Shown here in pieces: positions 19,529 to 29,304 of a stretch of DNA of 64,000 nucleotides (position 1 is the first letter of the stretch; the number at the start of each line of letters is the position of its first letter). Source of the stretch: Nitzschia sp. DOCU1 (Eukaryota; Bacillariophyta; Bacillariophyceae; Bacillariales; Bacillariaceae); the NCBI GenBank assembly GCA_951394045.1, contig OX595986.1, positions 3,749,534-3,813,533 of the forward strand, in the 5' to 3' direction. The notes below the pieces were generated by a model that had not been told where the DNA came from, made no database searches, and worked only from the letters and a program-made list of their open reading frames with translations. The position numbers were made by a program, and so were the translations under genes.

Positions 19529-20653
19529 CTATAATTTCTTGATATCTTGCTCCCGTTTGTATTCTCGAGCATCCGCGAGCCGTTCTTGAATGTCGGCGAT
19601 CGTTTCATAATTCGAAGGTTCCGACCGAACCGCCACATCAAACAAGTCGTGAGTTCTAGACTCATTGTTGGCTTTGTGCGACGCGACAAACATGTAGCCA
19701 TTGCACTTGTCTATCCGTGCCACAACCCGTCCCACCGACTCGGCGCTGGAAATATCCAAGGGTAGAAACGAAAGCAGCCCAAACTCTTCTACCGTTTCGG
19801 CGAGAACACGGTGCAATTTCTCGTGCTTTCGAAAGAATGGAGATGACCGTGTCTTGCGACGAGCCTTTTGGTAGTCGGGGTCTTCTGTGTAGTCATCATA
19901 GTCGACGTCATTGATATTGTCATCGTGTTCATGTTCATTCATGCTTCCTCCCTGCAAGAATGGAAGTAGACGGTTCAGGTCCTGACATTCTGTAAAAAAC
20001 TCAAGGGAAAACGGTAGAGGCCCATAGTTTGCCAAAAGGTCTATCTTGGACAATACACTGACAGTAGGCAATTCTAATCGCAACATTGTCGTAGTTCCCA
20101 ACAGGGCCGCCGATAAGAAATTAGCAGGCTCGGTGCAATAGTGGGCGTCAATGAGTTGAATGGCAACCAGCCGAAGATCCAACACCTTGACAAGTTCTTG
20201 CAGTAGCCGAGGTACAGCAGTCCCGTGGGTATACAACTCGACTTGCCCCGGCAAGTCGAAAATCAAATAGGAATCTTCCTCCAGTCGTTCTCGGATCATT
20301 TCCACCACTTCTTCGACGTGCGCCTCGAGGTATTCCATGCAATACACCAGACCTCCATTCGGTCCTAATCCCAGTTGTTTCATCACGGACGACAAGTTGA
20401 CGACACTTTCGCATACATCCAAAAGCGCATCGTAGGGTAACGCGTTATTAGAAGCATCTCCCTTTGAATCTTCAGCATCGTCATTCTTCTCTTCTGACAG
20501 CGGCCGCTTTTTGGGAACTTCGTTGGCGGGATCCAAATTGATAACCCAGGCTTTCCGGCCTAGCAATCGAAGATATTCCTGCATACCCGTACAGTAAGTT
20601 GTCTTTCCAGCACCCGGTGGTCCAGCCACTACTTGTCCGTAGAGTGGAGCCAT
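19529..20653 (-). CDS. GPN2: GPN-loop GTPase 2
   Basis: Single exon, 374 residues. GPN-loop GTPases assist assembly and nuclear import of RNA polymerase II. Visible motifs are the P-loop AGPPGAGKTT (residues 10-19), NLDPANE, the family-defining Gly-Pro-Asn within LGLGPNGGLVYCMEYLE (GPN at 97-99), G3 FDLPGQVELYTH and G4 SKIDLL. LGPNGGLVYCMEYLE points to GPN2 rather than GPN1 or GPN3. An acidic insert (NDDAEDSKGD) follows the first strand and another lies near the C-terminus. It is the intact partner of the fragment at 17502-17974. Its promoter region (20654-20954) lies between it and the upstream flank of small-gene copy 2. Confidence 0.92.
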   Translation of the reverse strand: MAPLYGQVVAGPPGAGKTTYCTGMQEYLRLLGRKAWVINLDPANEVPKKRPLSEEKNDDAEDSKGDASNNALPYDALLDVCESVVNLSSVMKQLGLGPNGGLVYCMEYLEAHVEEVVEMIRERLEEDSYLIFDLPGQVELYTHGTAVPRLLQELVKVLDLRLVAIQLIDAHYCTEPANFLSAALLGTTTMLRLELPTVSVLSKIDLLANYGPLPFSLEFFTECQDLNRLLPFLQGGSMNEHEHDDNINDVDYDDYTEDPDYQKARRKTRSSPFFRKHEKLHRVLAETVEEFGLLSFLPLDISSAESVGRVVARIDKCNGYMFVASHKANNESRTHDLFDVAVRSEPSNYETIADIQERLADAREYKREQDIKKL

Positions 20654-21168
20654 GGTAAATGCTGTTGGAGATGTTATGGTTCACAACAAAGCAGCAGAGA
20701 GATGCGCTAAGTTGTGGCACCTCGTCTTCGGGTGGTGGGATGTGATGAAGCGGGAGAGAAGAGAGCGCGGGGTTCCAATCGAAACAGTCAACTCGATCGT
20801 TCGCGCGCAAGGACGTGCGCGTTGGACTCGACTCACTCCAAGGACTTCCATGACCTACACAGACAGTAAAGTATGGTGAAGCTACTGTAGCTCGAAACTA
20901 CCAGTGGCTCTCTACGTATACTCAGCGATTTTTACGAGTACGAGACACTGACAGTGAAAATCCACTTTGCTGCTCGAAGCCACTATATGAGAGACCAGGA
21001 TCTTGTAAGTCACGATTGGGTACGGTTGTATGGAGGACTATATTCCTAAATGACTTGGTACTACTAAAAGCCATCAGTATTCTTCAAGCTTGCCTGCCTT
21101 TCACGTCTCCTGCGACGGTCAATTGGTGGAAGGCAGAACAATCCCCCAGACTAAGCTTGAGACTTCAA

Positions 21169-21304
21169 CAAGAAGCTTGCCCAACAAGGGCACCCTCTCC
21201 CGCTAGCCATTCCTTGAGGTTTGGATTCCCTTACAGTTGGGACGCTGCTACAATCGTAATGGCAACCTGTGGAATGATGGCGGCGGGAAAGCAGCGTGCT
21301 TTCG
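21169..21304 (+). repeat. Direct repeat R3 (of four)
   Basis: Lies upstream of copy 2 of the small membrane-protein gene. It is about 80% like R4 and closer to R1, but without R1's extra insertions. Confidence 0.8.
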
Positions 21305-21550
21305 ATGAAAACGCGATTACTCTCACATTGTTAACAAATTCGGACTGGTCGACTCCGAATGAAATCTTTCGCGCGCGGGCACATGTGACTCGTCTCGCGA
21401 TTACATCGATCTTGTTTGCTTTTAGGTCTCATCACACTCATAAGTCTTCGTCCCCGACAACTCATAAAACTGCGAAAGGAATAAACATTCTTCTACAAAA
21501 GATTCGAAGGCATTTGCTGGTGATATACCGAGAATATGACAATATTAACC

Positions 21551-22083
21551 ATGGATCCCTCGCAAATCAAAATGATGGCAATGATTGAGCGATCAAACAA
21601 TGCCCGGTGCCTTCAGCCCCCATGGAAGAACGTGAAATCTCGTTCTCGCCGGGCAAATCAGCCCCGGCGACGAGTCTCCCTGCTTACTCGAATGACCACC
21701 ATCCGGAAATCGTACTGGTAGAGGCGACATTGGTCGCCGATCATGAGCCAAAGTCCCTTGCCACAACGGTAACTTCTGGCCATCATCCGAGGCAGACAGA
21801 TAGCGGCCGAGTTGTGGTCAAGAGACAAAAAGAGTACCCTACTATCCCAGAAGGTGCTCGATGGGTCAGGGTCAAATACAATGGATGGAAGTCTCATTGC
21901 GTTGCTGCGACTATGTGCATAACGACATGCCTTGTCTTGCTTCCATTAGGGATTGTGGGTTATGCGTTCGTTGTTGTTCCGATAGACTCCAAAAGAGGTT
22001 ACGAGCACAATGGGTACGTCTTTGATAAATTCGGTAAACCATTGGGTCCTGTCAAAGACCTCAATGTGAAATATATTAGGTGA
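21551..22083 (+). CDS. Small membrane protein, copy 2, with shifted N-terminus
   Basis: Paralogue of 18550-19095. The original start region is kept, but a run of four C in copy 1 is three C here (near 21604), so the frame from the old ATG leaves the conserved protein and stops at 21721. The conserved frame can instead start at the ATG at 21622 (MEEREISFSPG), giving about 153 residues without the first ~30. The C-terminal module is intact in frame (GARWVRVKYNGW, a hydrophobic stretch, PIDSKRGYEHNGYVFDKFGK, then PLG). Compared with copy 1 the middle of the protein differs greatly. It may be a functional shorter protein or a decaying copy. Confidence 0.5.
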
Positions 22084-22342
22084 TGAGGAATGGCTGGATG
22101 TGACAAGCTTTGTCTGGCGGAGGAGTGAGGACGAATGAAGAAACTTCTTGTTGATCATCATTCTTCGTTGATGCTGGTTTTCGTCGCCTGTGGGGTCTAG
22201 ATACTGTGCGTGAGGATCCATTTGGTTTTTCCAAGTGACAACTTGGCGTTCCGGCCGTGTTTTGGAGGACGGCCATGATAGGTTTTTTATATTTACGAGG
22301 TAGACATCACTTTTCGCTCTTTTTACCTACCGGTAGAAGTAA

Positions 22343-22475
22343 CAAGAATCTTGCCCAACAAGGGCACCCTCTCCCGCTAGCCCGCCTTAGAGGTTTGGAT
22401 TCCCTATAGTTCGGAGGCTACTACGATCGTGATGGCAGCCTCTGGCATGATGGCGGCGGGAACGCAGCGCTTTCG
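22343..22475 (+). repeat. Direct repeat R4 (of four)
   Basis: Lies downstream of copy 2 and matches R2. The duplication ends exactly at its right end. Confidence 0.8.
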
Positions 22476-22511
22476 TACTTATTCTCCGGACAACTGGAGG
22501 CAAGCTTCCGC

Positions 22512-22526
22512 GGGGGGGGGGGGGGG
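22512..22526 (+). repeat. 15-base poly-G run
   Basis: Homopolymer of G just beyond the end of the duplicated block. Its length is likely to vary or to be misread. Confidence 0.7.
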
Positions 22527-22652
22527 AGGATGACCACCTGGGTAACAATATCCATTTTTCGAGGAGATCAGCCGAAATAACTGCCCACGGTACAACCTAC
22601 TTGTTAGTCTTCAAGAGACTGTGTACGACCAAACGGTAGCACTTGTATGGGT

Positions 22653-25631
22653 CTACTTCTTTTTCTTTCCGCTATTTGCTGCTTTGCGTGCTCTTGCAGA
22701 AGCAAACGACGTTTCGATCTTGGTGGGTTTCGTGGATCCGGTAGCCAGCCCAACACGTGGAGCGCTATCAGACTTCAACGTCGACAAAAGAGAACTTAGA
22801 CGTCGTTTGGAATCTGGGATGCTCGTTGCTTTCGTTGTGGGATCATCGTAGCTGCTGTGATCTTCCCACATGCTATCGTAGTCCCATATGGCAAGCTGAT
22901 GCCGCTGAACAACCCAGGGTTGAACTGTCACGCCGGCATTGTTGGGATCAATTTGATCATCAGAACTACTGATCATGTTGTTCCAAGCCATGAACGACTG
23001 AGAAGCGCCAACAAGAACCTCGGTGGGTCCCAATTTATTGTCGGCGGTGGCATCCGCGAGAACTTGCACTGTTGCACCATCCCACTCGCTGTCGGTTCCA
23101 ACAATAACCACAGATTCTCCCACCGACAACTTATATGACGGCGACAAAAGCTTGAGCCCCTTTTCCCGCAACAGCTCTTGTTGGCTTTGGAGTTTCTTTT
23201 TGGCAATCCTGAGCTCAGCTAGTGAATCGCCAATGACTTCAAGATCGTTTTTATCCGGATCCTCTCGAAGCCGACGATAGCAGTCTTCTAAGCGTTCGTT
23301 CAGTCGCTGAAGATGAATCTCGTAGGAACTAGCAAGGGTGATCATGGCTTGCCGGCACGAATGGCTGTCGTGAGTCTTTTCTTCCGCTTTCAGTCGCTCC
23401 TCTTGCATTCTTTGGGCTTGTTCCTCCATTGACTTTGCCAAGGCTTGAATATAATCCCCTCGAATATTCTTTCCTTCTGCGGAGTCTTCCGCCAGAAGCT
23501 GCGCTGCCCTCGATAGTACAGACTCGGCAAGAGGCGGAGTGCAACGGGAAGCAGCACCTAACGCATAGGATTCGCCTATGATCCCGTATTCCAATCGAAA
23601 CGTGGGCTTTTTGAACTTGGTAGTGGAATCCATCTCTAGCAAAACCGATGCACACCCAAACTCATCACTCTCGTACGACAGCGTTTTCAGACGCGGGGAG
23701 TGGGTTGTGGCTACAACACGACATCCTGGGGTGGTCATCAACTCCTCTAGGATGGCTTGCGCGACTGCTCCTCCCGCGTCAGGGTCTGTTCCACTGCCTA
23801 ACTCGTCAAGTAATACAAGATGACTTTGATCTGGGTTAGACTCGACGTTCTCAATCATTCGCGCACAAGCATTCAATAGCGACGTCCATGTGGATTCTCC
23901 TTGCATAACATCTTGCTTATCACCCACGTTAATCAAAACGTTACCAAAGAAGTCAACCCTCGGCCGCGCCGAATCATTTGTAGTTGGGATCGGGATACCC
24001 ATTCTTTTGAGAATGCACACCAATCCAAAAGATTTCATCGAAAGTGTTTTGCCTGAATGATCATCCACAAAGTAAGTAACGAAGCGCAAGAAGCGGGAAC
24101 AGCAAAAGTCCCGCGGCGGGAGTGGAGATGGGTGCAGATGGACAGTATAAGGAAATTGAGGCGTATCATTGCATAGTGTTCAAAGCCGAATCTGAAACAA
24201 TCTTACCGCCACCATTAGGTCCAGATATCACGAGCGCTCGCTGCCCCTTCTCGCTCGACAACCGAAGGTCGATTGGTACAACATGTCCAGCGTCACCAGC
24301 CTTGGCAGCAGGCGAAAAACCATCACTTAAAGCCAATACAGGATGAATGAAATTTGCAACCACAATCTTGCCTGTATCGGAGATTTGTGGAATTACTCCA
24401 TTCAATTTCTGCCCAAACGCTGCTTGTGCGAAGATGACGTCTAGGCGACCCAACAAATCCAGCCCAGTATCCACTACATCAGCTACATTGAGAATCATCT
24501 GTGCGAGTCCACCACGTATTTGTGCCTCCACATCATCGATTTCTTCATGTAACAAAATCATTTCTTTGTCCAATTCCTTTGCCCCCGAGTTCAACAATTG
24601 CTCTTCCTTTTCCCGTAGAATTCTCAGGACCGGATACTTGTCGACTTTCAACCGGAATGAATAACTCTGAGTAGATTGTGAAAAGTTTATGTGAGTATCA
24701 AAGAACAATCATAACTTGAACGAAGTAAATCGACCAAGGCACTCACGGCTTTCCCAGAGGGGTTGGCAAGAGTCCGCACACGCACGATCTCAACATTTCC
24801 GGCGCAATTTTTCAGAATGTCTGGTAAGATGTTATCCTCGTCGATTCTCATCCCAATCTCAGACAATGAAGGCACCCAAGTAATGGTACATTCTTCATTG
24901 GCCCACCGCTTGGTTTCTAAAAGCGTCTCGATCACTTTCTCCGCTTGAAGAATATTTTCCAAGGACCACACGTCCGCTGGCATCCAAAGCCATTCATCGT
25001 TGTCAGTATCTTCAATCCTCGATGTGTCCCAAGGGCTGGACTCGGCACCGTACAAGGGTGGATAAGTTAGATTCAAGGAATTCTTGGAAAGTGCCAGCGT
25101 CGCTGCCTCGACCAACTCGTACTGCTTGCGAGCATCGGGAGCGGATTTTGCCAACGTCACAAGAGGTATTCTACTACGCTTTCGTGTCCATTCGCGTTGA
25201 AAAGAACCCTCTGCACGCTGCCGTCGAGACGAATTCTGTTGGCTGTTTGTTTGACTCAACAGCTTGCTAGTTACTGCTTTTTGGTCCTCTTTGACAAGAG
25301 ACAACAGTGCCTGATGTCCACGACGGGTGCCAGAGTGTCGAGCAACTCCAAATAAAAGAGGAACCAAGTCCAGTGCCTCGATCAAGTAATCAGGAAAGAC
25401 AGGTTCTCCACCATTGTATTCATCTGCGGAGTATACGGCGGTGGGTGACTTTGTTGTTGACTTTTTCTTGACTCTTGTGGAAGCGCGATTATAAGAAAGT
25501 GCAGGCCGAAGTTCTGGTTGGATATTTCGAGAGCTCGCCAAGGAAACCTGAAACCCACAGATGCATTGTAATGAGTTTGCTACAAAAACACAGAGAACGG
25601 AAAAGCCGATCATGGAAAGGGGGCTTGTCAT
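22653..25631 (-). CDS. MutS2-type mismatch-repair family ATPase, plastid-targeted
   Basis: Three exons, 25631-24747, 24666-24207 and 24052-22653, give about 914 residues. The second intron splits the Walker A motif: ISGPNGGG is in exon 2 and KTLSMKSFGL in exon 3, joined through a GTAAGA donor. Further motifs are HLVLLDELGSGTDPDAGG (Walker B) and VVATTHSPRLK. The N-terminus is a signal peptide followed by CGFQVSLASS, fitting import into a secondary plastid. The order clamp/core, ATPase, long coiled coil (about 680-790), basic tail is that of MutS2, which in bacteria blocks recombination or rescues ribosomes. I see no C-terminal Smr nuclease domain; the end is KKKK. Confidence 0.85.
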
Positions 25632-26345
25632 TGTATTGGGATTTCCAATCTTGAATTTTTTAACGCTCTTTCCATGCGTTTATGCTTGACGGCTTGGACA
25701 CCTTAGGTATTTCGGGATCGACAAAGACTAATGCCTAGTATTGACCAGAATAGGCAGAAGTGCCTTACCAAAGGACTTTGGGGCCCAAGCGGATGCTGTA
25801 CAACTTGGAGTAGTGCAGGTCACGCAAACGTACACTCTCGTCATCGTCGACGTCGGCATCAAAGAATTTTGCTTTCGTCCTCACCTCATCACCCTCTCGC
25901 CTGCCACGCTCGCGCATGCAAGCCTGGACACCATATAGGGAGAAGTTTAGGAGCGGCGGGCGCGCACGCGACTACTTCTGCGATCAGCTCATACTTTGAA
26001 GTCGAGACGATGTACCATATGTAGTAGAGGGTAGCGACTCTTCGCTGCTGCTTTTATCATGCCAACTCTGGCTAAAGCTTATAAAAAATATTCATCCACC
26101 TTTGTTCTCACAAGTAAAATTGTAAGAATTGTCATCACCCGATTTGGAACAGGTTGAAGTCTTGCGCGCTGCCTATGGTTCCGTGTACCCTTCGGAAGAT
26201 ACAACTGCAGCAGCTTGGAGGGTTCTTGTTCTCTCGCAATGGTCCATTGTTGACTTACCGGCAAATGCATTACAAATGTTGGCTATTTCGGTTGTACACA
26301 TGGCGGTGATTTCGATGGTGCGATCAGTTGAGCTGGGGCCGTATA
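25632..26345. other. Intergenic upstream of MutS2; unassigned short frames
   Basis: No gene I can name. Two + strand frames (25741-25938 and 26129-26383) have protein-like composition (for example VTQTYTLVIVDVGIKEF and DLEQVEVLRAAYGSVY), and they might be exons of an unrecognised gene or a decayed one. I found no convincing join. Confidence 0.35.
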
Positions 26346-27371
26346 CTATGATGCCTCTTGTACCCTCGGTAGACCGTCGTTAGGCAAAGCGTACCAATTT
26401 TGTTTGTATCGACAAGAAATATGAAGCACTCGACGAACTTGGTTTTCCCATTGCCAGATCAGTTCCGGATCATTAATGTCATCTAATCCTCCCGCCGCAG
26501 GCCAAATGTAGTCATGCTGACTGTCGTAAACTATGGTCAAAACACTTCCACATCGTCGGCAGCAATGTCTCTGTCCATGAGAAGTAGTCCGCTGAAGCTG
26601 GAGCGGTGAATCATGTGGTGGCAGTTGTGTCCCGCTCAAGGATGTGCATTCGCCTGTTGCCGGATCCATAAGCAGCTTCCATTGCAGATTGTGTTTATGA
26701 AGAAAAATCCAGGATTGGAATGGACCCCCCGAAAGTCGACCGCAAAGACGACAGTAGCAATGCTGAACTTCAGTCGATCGACGGCTCCAATCAATTTGAT
26801 ACTGACAGGACTTGCATGCACAGCTGCCGTGGACAATCAAGGGCCCTTGTGATAGTGACGGATAACCTCTTCGACCACCTGAAACGGGCCGACAGTCCGT
26901 CCAAAAGGCCTTTGCTGGAAGTTGCCACTCTACCCTATTGTTTCTCCAAGATTCTAACATATTTGTAGGAACACTGTCATCCAGTACGGGTCCCAGATTC
27001 AGCAGAAGAAACGAGCCCCTGGACGGACGGCTGAACAGCTTGGCATAGCATTTCCCACAATAATATCGATCGACTGTTCCCAATTCGTCACAGGAATCGC
27101 CTCGGTAGATGGAGAGGCTTTCCCGGCCACGAACTACCAATGCATCACAATCATCATCGTGACTATCAATGCTGCTTATCCCGCCGGTGTTACCCCCCGG
27201 CAAAATCAAATAGCTTGTAAATGCCGCCACATGGAATTTACGACAGCCAGCACAGTGACAGTCAACGACTTTCGGAGCTCCTTCCGACGATTCCAAACGC
27301 TGATAGGGCACTGCCACGCGAACCTCACCACATGCACATTGAGACTGAATAATTTGCATTGTTGTTATCAT
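26346..27371 (-). CDS. Protein with two tandem GFA/CENP-V-type zinc domains
   Basis: Single exon, 341 residues. Each half has the GFA pattern of Cys pairs. The first has SQCACGEVRVAV, DCHCAGCRKFHVAAF and YYCGKCYAKLFSRP. The second has HGSCACKSCQYQIDW, QHCYCRLCGRLSGG and CCRRCGSVLT. GFA domains bind zinc and occur in glutathione-dependent formaldehyde-activating enzyme homologues and CENP-V. A double-domain arrangement suggests internal duplication, with the halves well diverged. No transit peptide is seen, so it is probably cytosolic. The substrate is unknown. Confidence 0.8.
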   Translation of the reverse strand: MITTMQIIQSQCACGEVRVAVPYQRLESSEGAPKVVDCHCAGCRKFHVAAFTSYLILPGGNTGGISSIDSHDDDCDALVVRGRESLSIYRGDSCDELGTVDRYYCGKCYAKLFSRPSRGSFLLLNLGPVLDDSVPTNMLESWRNNRVEWQLPAKAFWTDCRPVSGGRRGYPSLSQGPLIVHGSCACKSCQYQIDWSRRSTEVQHCYCRLCGRLSGGPFQSWIFLHKHNLQWKLLMDPATGECTSLSGTQLPPHDSPLQLQRTTSHGQRHCCRRCGSVLTIVYDSQHDYIWPAAGGLDDINDPELIWQWENQVRRVLHISCRYKQNWYALPNDGLPRVQEAS

Positions 27372-27690
27372 GAACTAGTTTGTTCGTTCATCGTGACACC
27401 ATGACATGGTTGATGGTGAAGATTTTTGAGAAGGAGACCACGTCGTTTGCGACAAAACGTGTTGATTGATTAATCTGATTGACGCATTCGACATGATCGA
27501 ATAAAACATGTCTTGTCTAGATCTGCCCATCCACGATGACAGTTCAGCAGGAAACTATGCAAATCTTTTGTAGCCATTACTTCAAACAGAGCACAATCCC
27601 AAAGGAATGAAGATTGTAATGTGCATTTGTCTACTTTAATAAATGTTACAACATATTGTGCACAGCTCACTAAAAGCGGCGTCGGAGAAT
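27372..27690. other. Intergenic, 3' of the CmcJ-like gene
   Basis: About 320 bases, AT-richer than its neighbours. No gene seen. Confidence 0.5.
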
Positions 27691-28866
27691 TCACGCATCT
27701 TCGCCTTTTGCTGTTGTTCGATCAGGCCGTAATCGATCCAGTTTGATAGGAACATCCTCATCTAGGATAACAAGCATGCGGACATCAAAGGATTTCCGCC
27801 TTGATGTCACTTCTGGGTTCCAAATTTTGGGCAAGGCTTGATGCCAAACGTCCGAGCCAACGGCCAAGTTACGATCATACTGGTACAAGAGCAGTAACTC
27901 GTCCTGCGATAGTTCTGAGAAGGTGTACCATTTTGATTGTTGGGGACAAGGAACCGCGTCAGGAAAGCCAACGTGTTGTTGATGAGATTGTGCAGCAGCG
28001 GGATACTGAGTGTGCAGCAACGCAAGTGGAGCACATTGAATCGGTTGAGGTAGTACATTGCACCATGCGTTGATTATAGCAAAGCGGCGACGAGAACCTG
28101 TCGCTTTTCCCACGGTATCACATGGTCATAAGAGTGCTTGAAGCTCCTCCAGGGTCAGGGCAGGCCGATCTGCTTCACGGAGGTGAGACCCAAAGACTAG
28201 TTTAGCAATGCCGTCGCAGTCATCTTCGTAGGCCCCAAAATCAATGTCCACATGGGCCACGTCGGCTACAGCCATGTTTGCAGTCTTGGCTTGCTCCTTG
28301 TCAAATCTTTGAGCGCACGCAAACTGCTGCCCACGTAACACGGGATGCCAAAAAATGATATCCAATACTTTGGCATTTGAAATCCCGTGCTTAACACGCG
28401 CTGAGATGAGGTCGCGTAGCCGGGGTAGATAGGAGCCTCGAATCTGATCCAAATCTCTCCAATCTGCCACTCCAGTTTGAGAAAGATGATCCGATGTTAT
28501 TGTCTCAAAGCCATGTGCCTGCAACGATGCTGGCACAAAAGTTCCTGTTCGTGCTTCATACACGCCTTTGCGAGCGTCATAAATCGGAACATTGTATTGC
28601 TTCGGGACTGAAAAGTAAGGCTGAGGAATCACATGCCCATACTGATCGTCAATATACTCATTCGCAGACGAAAAGTCAATCTTTGCTCTGCAATACTCAT
28701 GCAACACAGGCAATGTTGTTACGAGTTCCGTTGGAGCCACTGGGCGCCGGTGGAACGAATTCTTGACCCGTGCATTATTAGGATCTACCTGATAACATGA
28801 GGCCACCACAGACGAATACAGAAGCAGGACAAACGTCGTCGAGATTGACCACAGTCGTCGATTCAT
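27691..28866 (-). CDS. Secreted CmcJ/NvfI-AsaB-family protein
   Basis: Two exons, 28866-28179 and 28097-27691, joined in phase 1 (donor GTGAAG, acceptor ACAG, 81-base intron), give about 364 residues. The ATG at 28866 starts a signal peptide (LWSISTTFVLLLYSSVVAS). The joined protein has VADVAHVDIDFGAYEDD, SRRRFAIINAWCNVLPQP, KWYTFSELSQDELLLLYQYD and RRKSFDVRMLVIL. These correspond in order to the DNxSxxxVHxD, RxxxxNxWRP, fDs and E-x-R-LV blocks of the CmcJ/AsaB family. Fungal and bacterial members are hydroxylase/desaturase or methoxylation enzymes of secondary metabolism. Substitutions in the WRP block (WCNV) leave activity uncertain. Confidence 0.65.
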
Positions 28867-29304
28867 GGTACAAGAGCTAGCAACGGTTTCAGGATAATGT
28901 GGATGTCCCTCCTTCTCACTTTCTCTTCTGAGCAGGATGATGGTTCTTCCAAAGCAGGCTTTTGACGCATAAAACATGATGGGGGAGGAGGGCAGGTGTG
29001 TTAAAGTGATGATTATTGCCCCGGCGCAGGCCGGCACCGGGCGGCATGTGAACATGCTATCATATGTACCAGTATGAAGTGGGATGCTACGTAGTCCAGT
29101 GCGACTCCCTCAAGAGAGCGGTGAACACGTGACGTCATTTTTACTTCGCAGATTTTTCCTCACGACGATCTTGACAATCCTTGGACCTTGGCACGGGCAC
29201 GATGGTGCAAAGGATGAAGGAATCATCGTTGCCTTCTTGTCATTTCCAGCTAGAGGGCGACCCTTTCATTGTCAATCAGTACAAGAGCAGGAGACCTCCA
29301 AAGA
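28867..29304. promoter_or_regulatory. Divergent promoter region, CmcJ-like and MBL-fold genes
   Basis: About 440 bases between two divergent starts. No motif stands out beyond a GC-rich block at 29016-29046. Confidence 0.35.

Larger units (their letters stand above)
19510..22475. repeat. Tandem duplication, unit 2
   Basis: Complete copy of the duplicated block: intact GPN2 with its promoter, then copy 2 of the small membrane-protein gene, ending at the same cgctttcg as unit 1. The last ~250 bases are almost identical to 19228-19488 apart from small indels. Confidence 0.9.

Noticed and set aside
18216..22475. Repeats R1-R4 as LTRs of a retrotransposon
   Set aside because: No reverse transcriptase, integrase or primer-binding site lies between them, and no target-site duplication is seen.
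25741..26383. A spliced gene upstream of MutS2 from two protein-like frames
   Set aside because: No donor/acceptor pair joins them in phase and no family is recognised.
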